Source: Plicaturopsis crispa FD-325 SS-3 (lineage: Eukaryota; Basidiomycota; Agaricomycetes; Amylocorticiales; Amylocorticiaceae). From it: a stretch of DNA of 64,000 nucleotides. Below, one piece after another: positions 9,146 to 19,597 of the stretch. The notes below the pieces were generated by a model. The model was not told the DNA's origin and did no database searches. It saw only the letters and a list, made by a program, of their open reading frames with translations. The position numbers and the translations under genes are program-made. Positions within the stretch are counted from its first letter, which is position 1. Each line of letters opens with the position of its first letter. The DNA lies in NCBI GenBank assembly GCA_000827205.1, contig KN832555.1:753536-817535 (forward strand). Direction: 5' to 3'.

Positions 9146-11429
9146 CTAGAGAGCGGAAGTAGCAGCAGACGGAGCCGCGGTCCCAGAGGCCGACGCAGAA
9201 GAAGCACTCATCGAGGAATACACCGCGGAGGAGGGCGCGAAATCAGCCGCAGTGATGATGAGAGGCACAGGCGCGCCAACGGGGAGGGGAACAGGAAGCG
9301 CGACGGGCGCCTTAACAGGGAGCCCAGCCGGTACGGGCACGGGGAGCTGAACGGGAAGCCCGGAAGGAACGGGGACGGGGAGAGCAACGGGCAGCCCAGA
9401 AGGTACCGCGACAGGCAGTGCGGGGGCAGGCACGGGGAGAGCTACAGGCACGGGGAGCGACCCAACAGGCAGAGCCACGGGAGGACTGACGGGAAGGTCA
9501 ATCGACTGGGCAGTAGCGGGGTTGGGGGTGTTGGGAGGGTTAGCAGGAAGGGCGGGAGTCGAAGGCGGCACACCGGTGGAAGCAGGGCTACTGGACGAAG
9601 TGGACGTCGCTGGGCGAGCCATGCCTTGACCCTCGCTCTGAACGGCCGCAGACTGCATAGGACTCGACGAAGCAACATCCCTAGCCAAAGGAGCTCCCCT
9701 GCGAGGGAGAGCACCGGTAACCACGCCTGGGATGGGCACCGGTAGAGCACCGGTAGGAAGGGGCACAGGGATCACGGCGGTCACATTGGGGACGGGGACA
9801 GGCAGCGCGCCCGTGACTTTAGCGACCGGGATCACGCCCGTAACTTTTGCGACTGGGATCACGCCAGTGACTTTTGCGACGGGGATCACCTCCGTGACTT
9901 TAGCGATCGGAAGCGCGCCTGTGACTTTGGCGACCGGAATCACCTCCGTGACTTTTGCAATGGGCACAACTGCTGGGACATTGGGCACAGCGACGGGAAG
10001 GGCACCAGTGACGACACCGACAGGTCCAGGAACAGCCACAGGGAGGTCCCTGCGAGGAAGAACCCCCGCTACGGGACCTGGGACCTGCACTGGTAGCACG
10101 CCAGTCGGCAGAGGCACGGGCACGACGCCAGCAACCTTCGAGATCGGGAGGGCTCCAGTCGGCAGAGGCACCGGGACTACGCCAGCAACTTTGGAGATCG
10201 GCAGGGCACCAGCAACCTGGGAGATGGGCAGAGCGCCAGTTACCAGCGGAATGGGAAGTGCGCCGGTGACCTGCGGGATGGGCAGAGCTGCGGTAACATT
10301 GGGTACGGCGACAGGAAGTGCGCCAGTAACGCCAGCAACAGGTCCGGGAACGGGGACTGGCAGGTCCCTGCGACCGAGAACGCCGGCCACGGGGCCTGGG
10401 ATTTGCACGGGCAGCGCACCAGTGGGAAGCGGTACTGGGACAACACCAGCAACCTTGGAGATCGGGAGAGCTCCAGTCGGCAGAGGGACCGGGACCACAC
10501 CAGCAACCTTAGAAATCGGGAGGGCTCCAGCGACCTGAGAGACGGGTAGAGCGCCCGTTACCAGCGGAATGGGAAGTGCGCCGGTGACCTGGGGGATGGG
10601 CAGGGCTGCTGTGACATTGGGAACGGCGACCGGGAGGGCAGCAGTAACACCAGCGACAGGCCCGGGAACGGGTACGGGGAGGTCCCGGCGAGGAAGGGCA
10701 CCAGTCACGGCACCTGGGATCGGCACGGGCAGCGCACCAGTAGGAAGCGGCACGGGCAGTGCACCAGTAACATTGGGGATGGGAACCGGAAGCGCACCAG
10801 TAACATTGGGGAGACCCACGGGGAGTGCACCAGTGACGTTAGAAATCGGAAGGGCACCGGGGACGTTGGGGAGAGCGACCGGTAGCGGAAGACCATCGGT
10901 CCCGTTGACAGGGATAACGCCCGTGACAGCGCCAGGAATTGGGACAGGAAGAACCGACAGCGCACCCTTAACTTGAGAGGCCGCCTGGTGGAGGTCGGTG
11001 ACTTGAGAGGCACTGAGAATGTTTTCGATAGATGACTCCGAGGCAGCACCCGCTTTGTGAGGGCCGAGACCGAGAGCCTCGACGAGGGGGGTAAGTGGCC
11101 CACCAAGAATTGGGAGACTCTCGAGGAGAGCACCAATGGCCTCGAGCTGACGTCCCTGGTGGTGGTGGTGGTGACGATGTTCGTCGTCGTGATCATCTAC
11201 ATAGCATAGCTATGTTAGCGAAGGGTCGCGATTGACGGGAGGCTGACTTACGACGGCGTCTATGGGGGCTGTCCATGGTGCGTTGTGCTACTCCGGTAGA
11301 GGTAGCACAGGGCATCTCGGCTGCATCTGTGGTCCCAGCATCACTGGCAGGCGCTGCAAGACTGCCAGACGATGAAGAGAGCGCGAGGCCCGCAAGGAAT
11401 AAGGAAGAGCTGGAAGGAATAAGTCTCAT
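9146..11429 (-). CDS. Secreted Val/Pro/Ala repeat protein, candidate Kex2-processed precursor
   Basis: Two exons, 11429-11252 and 11196-9146, encode 742 residues. The N-terminus (MRLIPSSSSLFLAGLAL, ending near SLAAPAS) is a good signal peptide. A histidine-rich stretch follows directly at the splice junction. A region of about 100 residues is then followed by some 450 residues built from short hydrophobic modules of the type NVTGALPVP, KVAGVVPVPLP and KVTEVIPVA. Four Arg-Arg pairs (three RRD, one RRG) divide this region. The first two intervals are exactly 106 residues each. The Asn-Val-Thr modules are N-glycosylation sequons. A second proline-rich block (SGLPVALPVPVP) and a Ser/Ala-rich C-terminus close the protein. 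Repeats bounded by dibasic sites behind a signal peptide fit fungal Kex2-processed repeat proteins such as Ustilago repellents. A structural cell-wall protein is the alternative. Long open frames on the opposite strand are mirror artefacts of the repeat composition. Confidence 0.8.
10045..10680 (-). repeat. 318-bp tandem repeat, two adjacent full units
   Basis: The landmark GGTCCC next to the Arg-Arg codons recurs at 10045, 10363 and 10681, a spacing of exactly 318 bp (106 codons) each time. The two units encode nearly identical residues, with differences such as QIPGPVAGVLG versus QVPGPVAGVLP. High similarity suggests recent duplication or ongoing conversion, and copy number may vary between strains. 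Confidence 0.85.
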
Positions 11430-13112
11430 CGATAGGTCAATAGATTGATCAACAAGCTAATTTTTGGAAAGTGGTAGCAAGAGTGTCAAAAGGGCGTTCT
11501 CGAATGGGGATGGAGTGAGAAGGTGAAGTACGTTCGGTGATGTTCAACGGCATCTTATAGCTTGGAGAGCGTCGGTAGTCTCACTTACCTCGACGTTGGT
11601 TCCATGTCAGCCCCGGAGCCCAGACGCTGCTCCAGAATATTGCGAGCGGTAGCGGCGCCGAGACATATTCTGAAAACGACCAGCGCGTCCCACAACGGGA
11701 CCGCTGTAGCGTAGATCCGGGAGCGAAAATCCCGGAAGGACCATTGTTGGTGGCGTCCCGAGACACATCAAGAGGGAATATCAGGAAGTCATCCATCGGA
11801 TGGGCTTCGTAGCTGACCAAAATCCGTCGTGACAGGAATATCGTGTACGGAAGCAACGCCGGCATTTTGTTTCGAACCGTGCTCTGGCCGGGCTACACTT
11901 GACGGACGGGGGGGTCGCAAGTGAACAAGCAGGGATAAGGGATACATTTGAACAAGCATGTAGGTCTCACGTCTATCGGCAGTGAGATATCTGATAAAGA
12001 TGTAGCTTAGCGATGAGAATAGAATTTGAACAGTCACTATACCTACTAAATAGCGTGAACAGAGCGACACGCCCTGATCACCCTACTCTTCCTCGGTGTT
12101 CCATCTCCCACAGTTCGGCATCGAGTCCAAGCTCCCGCCTACGCCTTGGGAAAGATGCATTTTGTTCACTGCGTGCGCTCCTCACTGCCGAGTCCCACAT
12201 GCCAGAGAAGAAACGCAAGATTGGACGGCCCATGCACGACGAAACGATGCACCAGCCCAACGAAGCGAATCTGCATAGACAATGTCACGATGAGAGTCGA
12301 GGATGAGAGCACTTGAAAACGCCTGGAATCACATTAAAAACGCGAATATGAGTAGGACAGGCATAAGAGATGCATTATCCTTGCTTGTCAATGCCATGGG
12401 AGGTTCGGGAGTGAGTTGTCTTCCGGCTTCCGCTCCGTTTCATTTACGGCGCGGCTTCTATACAACTTGCAAGACTCTGTCCGTGTCGATTATCTTGTGG
12501 CACATTGCGCACCAGCCAGCGCAGTTACTAGCTCGAAATACATTATGGCGGTTGTACGACACAAGTTTCAAAATGCCCGCAAGACGTGGCGAATAAATTT
12601 TGACTAGGAGCACTTGCTTCACTCCTGTTCTACTCCGGGAACCGTTCCCCTCGGGCTGTCACGTCGCTTTCTCGGGCCTGTATATTGACGAGCACCACGC
12701 AGCTATGTAACCGATGCACAGGCCTTGCAGACAATGTACGTTTTCTTACGCCAGTATGCATACGGTGTGAAGACCGGTTCGGCAAGTTCTACGTATGGCA
12801 CGCCGCATGGAATGTTGTGGCGACAAGCGGAGTGTGAAGCGCTGTTGCAAATCCCAGGGCGCAGACAAGGCTGATATAGAGCCACTATCGTCCACTATCA
12901 TTCTTGCTTTGCCTTCATACGCCCCTCCACGCCTTCCCTCGCAAAGCGAAGCGTTTTCCTCAGCGAAAGCAATCCGGCTGCGACGATTGGGCAACTGTTT
13001 CCAAATCAGCGGAACGAGAAAACGAGGTTACGGTAGATTTCCATCCTACTTACCGCTCTTTCGGACCTCCTCGCACACACAACATTTTCTCCGCTGAAAT
13101 TCACTGACGGAC
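11430..13112. other. Intergenic region, no confident gene
   Basis: The sequence upstream of 11429 on the - strand is CT-rich and probably contains the repeat-protein promoter and 5' leader. An open frame on the - strand at 11865-11588 ends at an excellent donor (CGAG followed by GTAAGTGAG), with a possible acceptor about 35 bp before the repeat-protein ATG. It could be an upstream noncoding exon or part of an unknown gene. Frames between 12010 and 12610 on the + strand are short and unrecognised. The last 300 bp probably include the promoter of the CDF transporter. Confidence 0.45.
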
Positions 13113-14910
13113 ATGGTCTCCGAGACGGGCAAACGACGCTCGGATTCCACATCTTCCAAGGACTCCAAGTCACCCAAAGTGCGTGTATATCGTGCATTTT
13201 GTCGTCCGTGCAATGTTTTAACGATTTTCTACAGCCGTCCGATGCAACGGTACTCGACCCTAACCTGGACATTGAGAGGATCTCCGCGTCCTCGAGTGTC
13301 ATACCCCCCGACCCGTTCATGATTCGGGATAGAATTGTATCCGAGGTCGACTTGGCTGCGCTACGACACCGGAAGAAAGGCAAGCGCGTGGAGAAATACC
13401 AACGCAGACAGAATGACGTGCGTAGAAATCTTTTGTCTTTGCCTGCTGCACTAACAATATTAATAGCTCATTCAATCTTTACTGAAACCCATGGACGAAC
13501 ACACGGAAGAAGCACGCGTGGAGGAGGAACATGCACGAGTTCCCGTAAGCAGTGCCACCATTTGCCACAGCATTGCATCTCATGTCCCTGTTCACAGGTC
13601 CGAATCGCAGTATGGGCTAGTCTCATTTCTAATTTTTGCTTGTGTGTAATACAAAGTAATTACTCCGTGGCTTGCTGCTCTACAATGGCTAACCTGTGAC
13701 CACAGTGTATGCCGCTATATCATCCGGATCACTTTCCCTCCTCGCCACTGGAATCGACTCGGTATTCGACATCGGAAGTAACGTTGTCCTCTACTGGCTT
13801 CACAAGAAGGCCTCCCGCATGGACGTCAACCGCTGGCCCGTTGGCGGCGCACGACTTGAAACTATAGGAAATATTGTATACGGATTTGCGTACGTGACTC
13901 CACTTCAAATGAATATTCCGTCCTAATTCCGATCATAGAATGGGTTCCGTAAACCTCGTCGTTATCGTGGAATCTGTTGCCTCCCTAATTCGCAGAGAAG
14001 AGGACAAGGCCTTCTACCTACCTTCGATTATTGCTGTATCTGCGGCCCTCGGTGAGGAGTTTGTTTCGTATCAACTGCAACCCTCTTACTTATTTCTTAC
14101 TGCTATCAGGGGTTAAATTGGTACTATTTCTATATTGCCTTAGTCTGCGGAAGCAGTCAAGTCAAGTCGAGGTTTTGTGGGAAGACCACAGAAACGACCT
14201 CTTCATCAATGGCTTTGGTGAGAATATACCCAGGCCCGCTCCGCATGCTCTCCGTCGCTAACATCATTTCAGGTATTCTGATGTCAGCAGGAGGGAGTAA
14301 ATTGCGCTGGTGTACGTGACTACTATGCATTATATTATAGAACTTGCTAACACATGAATACACACAGGGCTCGATCCAACGGGAGCTGTAATTGTCAGTC
14401 CGCGTTCTCTCTGAATATCTTTCGGGCGGAGTCCTGAACATCTTCTCAGATCTCAATTGGTGTCATCCTGGCCTGGGGGCGCACCATATACAAACAATTC
14501 GAACTCCTGGCTGGAAAATCGGCACCGCATGATTTCTTGCAACTCATAATCTACAAGGCGACGACGTTCAGCGACAGCATCGACCATATCGACACCGTCA
14601 GAGCATACCACGTGAGTAGCTTTGTCGTGTCTTTGTTTCCCACGTCCTTGACCGTGTGTATCTGCAGAGTGGCCCGGACTATTTTGTGGAGGTGGATATT
14701 GTGATGGACGCCGACACGCCTCTCTGGAAAGCGCACGATATCAGCCAGCAGTTACAGGACAAGATAGAGGTCCTGCCGAATGTCGAGCGCGCCTTCGTGC
14801 ATGTCGACCACGAGACGACGCATGTACCTGTATGTCCCTCCGTTACTATCGCCTACTCCCTGGTGCTAATGAGTGTATGTGGCGTATAGGAACACCGTAA
14901 AAATACTTGA
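13113..14910 (+). CDS. Mn-type cation diffusion facilitator (MTP8-11-like)
   Basis: Twelve exons (13113-13178, 13235-13417, 13467-13544, 13598-13655, 13706-13889, 13939-14051, 14110-14217, 14273-14311, 14368-14393, 14450-14611, 14668-14829, 14890-14910) give 399 residues. The transmembrane core starts at VRIAVWASLISN. Helix 2 carries the metal-site motif DSVFD (DxxxD), typical of manganese CDFs. The helix 5 equivalent carries DHRND, and WWLDPTGAVI follows. The cytosolic C-terminal domain has DTVRAYHSGPDYFVEVDIVM and VERAFVHVDHE, both family hallmarks. Members are divalent cation/proton antiporters that move Mn2+ from the cytosol into the vacuole or Golgi. The N-terminal 100 residues are hydrophilic and contain a basic HRKKGKRVEKY run. 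Exons of 39 and 26 bp occur in the middle. Substrate assignment rests on the DxxxD motif and would need transport data. Confidence 0.9.
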
Positions 14911-15233
14911 GCTGGTTTTGTTTTTTAACTTAGGATTCACTGGGCCTACGACGGAGAGAACTCATGGGTGGCTGGCAATATGTAGATGACAAGTAAAACT
15001 TATATCGTACTCTACACGCTGAATTAACGACAGATTTGTTTGCATTGTTCATTTTTCGAGGGCTGCCTATACACGAGATGGACTTGTGTTTCCACGCGAT
15101 TTTTGTTTGTGGAGTTGTCTCGCGCCGCGTCGAGAACATTCACCGTAGTGCATGATATCATAGTCAAGACTGCTCCTCCGCATCCTCTAAATACAGTCCC
15201 GTTACCTCCCTTGGGGCAATATGAGTACTCACT
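14911..15233. other. Short intergenic region between two + strand genes
   Basis: It holds the 3' end of the CDF gene and the promoter of the following membrane-protein gene. I see no coding signal, TATA box or repeat. Confidence 0.5.
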
Positions 15234-16307
15234 ATGAACAGCAAGCCCAGTGTCGTCGATATGCCGCTTTCCGCAGACGAAGACTCGTCCAGAACGGCTG
15301 CTACTAGTGGCAGCAAGCTCGAGCACCAGCCTCCGGATCCTTTCCTACCGCCCCCGCTGCATACACCCCATAACAGTCGCAAAAAGGTGTTTGCAGCAGC
15401 CCTCGTACTCGTATTGCTTGACCTCTGCATCCTACCTCTGACCTACTATTATGCGCTCAAATTTGCGTCCGATCTGACGTTGCAAGACGGTATGTCATGC
15501 ATGCTGCGCAAGTTCGCAATCCTATGTATTCAATAAATTATGACCGACAATTATCTTTGCAGTATTTGCAGTTATTACAAGCGTCTACGGTCTCATCAGC
15601 TTCAGTCACTATGGTATCCGTACACTGAAGCTGTTCAGGGAGAAGACCTCGTCGCGGATACGCCCACTCGGATGGACGCGCTGGGGCACGGTATGTTCTT
15701 CTCCCCGCGTAGCGTTATGCCCGCTCCCTGATGGCACTTGTAGCTCGAGTTTCTCCACGTTAACATCGCCATTGCGGTGACCATCGCAGAAATTCTGCTG
15801 ATAGCGGGCACCGCGCCCAAGGTCCCAATCACGCGGCTCTGCGCCATGCCTACGCCCGCCATATGCTACTACATCGGCCTTCTCTTCGTGCTCTCCGCCA
15901 TCCTCCACCAGACGAAATCGAAGTTACCCTTTAACATGTCCTCGACGGCCAAGGGCGAGCCATGGCCGCCTGCCGTCTTCACGTTCATGGAAGACGCCGT
16001 CGCCGTCGAGGGTCGCGGGGAGCGCAAATACCGTGAGGACCTGCGGGCGCGCTACGACGCGAGTCCGCTCTTCCGCAGCATGCTGCTGCATGTTACGTGG
16101 CTTTGGGGACTGGGCCTGCTGGGCATAGCCGTCGTCTCCACCGCGTTGGTGTTTACGCTGCAAGAGGACATAGCGTTCGGGATCGGCTGGGGGCTGCCGT
16201 ATGCGTTCATACTGCTGTGGTCCCTCGTCACCATTGTGTATGTGCATATAGCGCTAGGGAGGGAGAAAGCCTGGTGGATGAATAGTGCAGCGAAGGCGAA
16301 TGCATGA
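15234..16307 (+). CDS. Multi-span membrane protein of unknown function
   Basis: Exons 15234-15489, 15563-15690 and 15744-16307 give 315 residues. The N-terminal 48 residues are polar and Ser/Pro-rich. About seven hydrophobic segments follow, including VFAAALVLVLLDLCILPLTY, the segment starting FAVITSVYGLISF, one around VNIAIAVTIAEILLIAG, CYYIGLLFVLSAIL, the run beginning HVTWLWGLGLLGIAVVST and the last around YAFILLWSLVTIVYVHI. No transporter or receptor signature was recognised. Similar proteins are common in fungi as uncharacterised integral membrane proteins. The start is the first ATG after an in-frame stop, and the splice sites are canonical. Confidence 0.8.
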
Positions 16308-17115
16308 TACGGACTCACTTTCTTTCTTTTCAAATCTAGAGCCGTTTGGGAAATCGACGCTGTATACTGTATCTGTAACCCGTACTTATGATACCACCCT
16401 TGCAAATAATCAATGCCATCTGTTACACCTGTTCCTCGCTTCCTGCTGATGTTTTCTTGGAGAAGTCATCATGTAGTACAGGTCAGAGAGTGCATTTCAG
16501 CAAGTCGTAACGCCGCGCAGGTTCAACCAGGTTCAACCTGGTCACGGTCTAACTTGTCAGATACGCTGCCAGTGAATGAGTTCAAGCTCATCTCGGGTTA
16601 CCATAGAGTAGCCTACTAGTCGGGCTGCCAGCTGAAGTCCAAATGTACTAAGTATGTCCGTTGCCGGATCCTGTCGGGAAACATGTGGACAAGTTGTAGT
16701 CTGGAACAAAATAGAGGTGCCCGAACGTTCAGCGCTTCAGCGCTCGGCGTCACTGGAACGGCGCCGCGGCGCGAACGGTCAGCCACTCGTAACGGTCGGC
16801 AAGTAGGAAGTCTGAGCTGCACCCTTTTGTACCCGACTTTTCACTCAGTCGTCTCTATTCTGCCCCTCCACCTCGTATACTATACTGCCGTCGCTATCGT
16901 GTCCTGTGCTAGCCTCGTTGACGCCACTGCACAGCTTGCGATACATAATCTTGTCTTGTGGTGCGGCTGACATCCACCACACGACCGACACGACTTGTAC
17001 GACGCGACGAAGACTAGCATAGCGGGCATTTTCGTTCGGAACACCATCTAGCAACATGGTACGATTGACGTTGCTGGTGCGGAACTACTGATCCTTCTCG
17101 ATCTGACGCGCTTGG
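16308..17115. other. Intergenic region upstream of the kinase gene
   Basis: It contains the 3' end of the membrane-protein gene and the kinase promoter. Around 16517-16545 the phrase AGGTTCAACC is repeated immediately (CAGGTTCAACCAGGTTCAAC). This looks like a small direct repeat and lacks the rest of a tRNA. A CT-rich stretch near 16840-16930 may surround the transcription start. Confidence 0.45.
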
Positions 17116-19311
17116 ATGGTTCAGGACACGCCCCACCAAGATCCAGAGGAATTCTATGTCAAGCAGGATAGAATCGGTACGCCCAGTCTGACACAGCTCC
17201 TTGATACATGCAATCGTATTGACAACATGTGCAGGCAAAGGTTCATTTGGAGAGGTGTACAAGGGGTGCGTGCATATAGCCATTCCGACGCTTTGCTGCT
17301 GTTAACCAGTGAATCGGGTTTGCAGCTATGACAAGCGCACGCAAAAAACCGTCGCCATTAAGATAATAGACCTCGAGAGTGCCGAAGATGAGATAGAGGA
17401 TATACAGCAGGAGATACAGATCCTATCCCAACTGGATTCTCCGCATGTTACCAAGTACGTCGCGCTTTTGCCAAGACGTCTTGTAGCGAACCTGATGAAG
17501 TCGCCTATGTAAAGGTATCACGGATCATATCTTAAAGGTTCTAACCTCTGGATAGTGATGGAGTAAGTGCGATGAACATAGCCGCGACCAATTCTAATCT
17601 CGGGCGTCTTAGGTATTGCTCCGGCGGATCATGTTCAGACCTGGTAAGTCCACTCTCGCGCCCTGATTCGCAGCTACATGTCTAATGTATGACATAGATG
17701 AAACCGGGTGTCTTTCGCGAAGAATACATTGCAATCATCGTTCGAGAACTCCTCCGCGGACTTGAATATCTACACACCGAAGGAAAACTCCACCGAGATA
17801 TCAAAGGCAAGTGCACGCCACCTCTCTATACGTGTTATTGATTAACCCCCTATAGCTGCTAATATACTTCTGTCTGCGGGCGGTGAGGTTAAACTCGCTG
17901 ATTTCGGAGTGTCGGGGCAACTCTCCGGAACGCTGTCCGCCAAGAAGAATACCTTCGTCGGTACACCATACTGGATGTCGCCTGAAGTCATAAAGCAAAG
18001 CGGGTATGACCACAAGGCGGACATCTGGAGCTTGGGTATCACAGCTATTGAGCTGGCCCGCGGCGAGCCTCCGTACGCGGAATTGCATCCTATGAAGGTT
18101 AGTCAAATTTTCTTGTTGACAGATTCTTCTGCATGTACAGTGGTTACTGTCTACATATCGATTGATATTCGGCAGCACTGAACAACCGTTGGAGGCGAGT
18201 TTTTATTGACGAGTGTACATAACTACCCAGGTGCTTTTCTTGATACCGAAAAATCCTCCTCCATCGCTGGAGGGGAATTTCTCAAAGCCCTTCCGGGAGT
18301 TTGTCGCGTACTGTCTTCAACGTGATCCTCGAGATGTGAGTCCCGCCACAACCTATCACAGACATTATATCTCTCTAACACGGTGGATATAGCGCCCCAC
18401 TGCTCGCGAACTTCTCAAGCACAAATTTGTGCGGATGGCTAAGAAGACGAGTTATCTAACAGAGTTGATCGAACGACACGAACGGTGGAGGGCAGAAGGT
18501 GGAGATCGCCTTGAAGAGGAAGAACAAGAACTTTCGACCGACTTGTATGTGGATCACTATTTGACACAGGCCTAACATTTGACATGGCATTACAGGCCAT
18601 CTAGCGGCGATCCCGAGGACCTATGGGACTTCGGTACTGTGCGTCATGCCACTCGACCAGCAACTATAGGGCGCTCCCAGCCAAACCCCATCCAAGTTTC
18701 CGGCCCGCCCTTGACTTGGGAGAACGACGGCTCCCGTCGATCATCTGGTTCGACTGGCTCAGGCGAGTCCTCTCGACGAAGTGCTGGCTCGGCCACACCC
18801 CACGCCTCATCTATCACTACGAAGGGAGAACTTCCTCCCTTGCCACCATCGGTTCCGTCAACGCCGAAGAAGTACGACCAACAGGCTACGGTACGACACA
18901 TGCCAGCGCCCGAGGCCCCCGCTATTCGCCATAGTGTGCAGCGCGAGCCCTCCGACGAGTATGAAGATTATGACGACCAATATGTGGCAGCCAGCTATTC
19001 GCCACGGATCGGCCAAAAACAAGGGCAGGCTGCACCTCCGGACGATGACCTGCCTGATACCACGATGCTGGACTCTGTCATACTTCCCGCTATCGCATCT
19101 GTACGTTGACAATTCGCCTCCCTCATCCATGCTATCGCTCACGTATGTTACTATGTAGCTATTCCCTCGTGTGTCGACGCAGGAAGCACGAGTAGCTTTG
19201 AGCGCTCTCCAGCGGGCGTTCACGGACGCGGAGAGAATCATACCCGGAGTGACGATGGAGCTGGTGAACGAAATCGTAGACTCGGTCGAGCACGTTGATG
19301 AAGATCGATGA
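17116..19311 (+). CDS. STE20/GCK-family Ser/Thr protein kinase (GCK-III, SPS1/MST3-like)
   Basis: Eleven exons (17116-17176, 17235-17265, 17326-17454, 17515-17562, 17613-17643, 17698-17806, 17856-18097, 18231-18335, 18393-18544, 18596-19100, 19159-19311) encode 521 residues. The kinase domain is near the N-terminus: glycine loop [12 protein letters not shown], lysine in [19 protein letters not shown] catalytic loop, ADFGVSGQL and [11 protein letters not shown] activation segment. That activation segment and the N-terminal position of the domain are typical of GCK-III kinases (yeast Sps1, fission yeast Nak1/Sid1, animal MST3/4), which act in polarity and septation networks. The C-terminal 220 residues are Ser/Pro-rich and end in a helical segment ([19 protein letters not shown]) suited to a scaffold such as Mo25 or a CCM3-like partner. 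The intron after the catalytic-loop AAA G has a GC donor. Which of the fungal GCK-III paralogues this is cannot be settled here. Confidence 0.92.
17807..17855 (+). other. GC-AG intron in the kinase gene
   Basis: Reading phase and the invariant HRDIKAANILL motif require splicing after AAAG, where the intron begins GCAAGTGC and ends CCCTATAG. No GT donor fits. The strong match to the GC-intron consensus (AG followed by GCAAGT) supports it. Confidence 0.85.
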
Positions 19312-19597
19312 GTCGTCCATGGACTTGATACCGACCATTCATCTCATACATCCTTCCTGACTCTTCTTCACATTTCCCCAGTCCCGCACTGCAATCTCTT
19401 GGACGATCCATCTGTACTTTCTCCAGCAGGCTCTCATGCAGCTCGGTTCTAGTCGCAAAGCATGTATATCAGACGTCTCCTCAACTATTCCCTGCTTATT
19501 CGTTGCTGCTTTCTGTTTTGACTGTATTCCGTCCTGTCAATTACAATACACCGTTCGCACCCAATATCAATGGAAACTTGGCATATCCATCCATTAA

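Noticed and set aside
9732-10976. Long + strand open frames (up to 268 codons) opposite the repeat precursor
   Set aside because: They are the antisense of the regular Val/Pro/Ala codon repeats (GTG/ACGGGA pattern), have no start or splice context, and the - strand reading has a signal peptide and matched intron.
9146-11429. Hydrophobin or cerato-platanin identity for the repeat precursor
   Set aside because: Hydrophobins need eight spaced cysteines. This protein is almost cysteine-free and its length and repeats do not fit either family.
16515-16550. GGTTCAACC words resembling a tRNA B box
   Set aside because: The word is merely repeated in tandem. No A box, acceptor stem or cloverleaf pairing is present at the required spacing.
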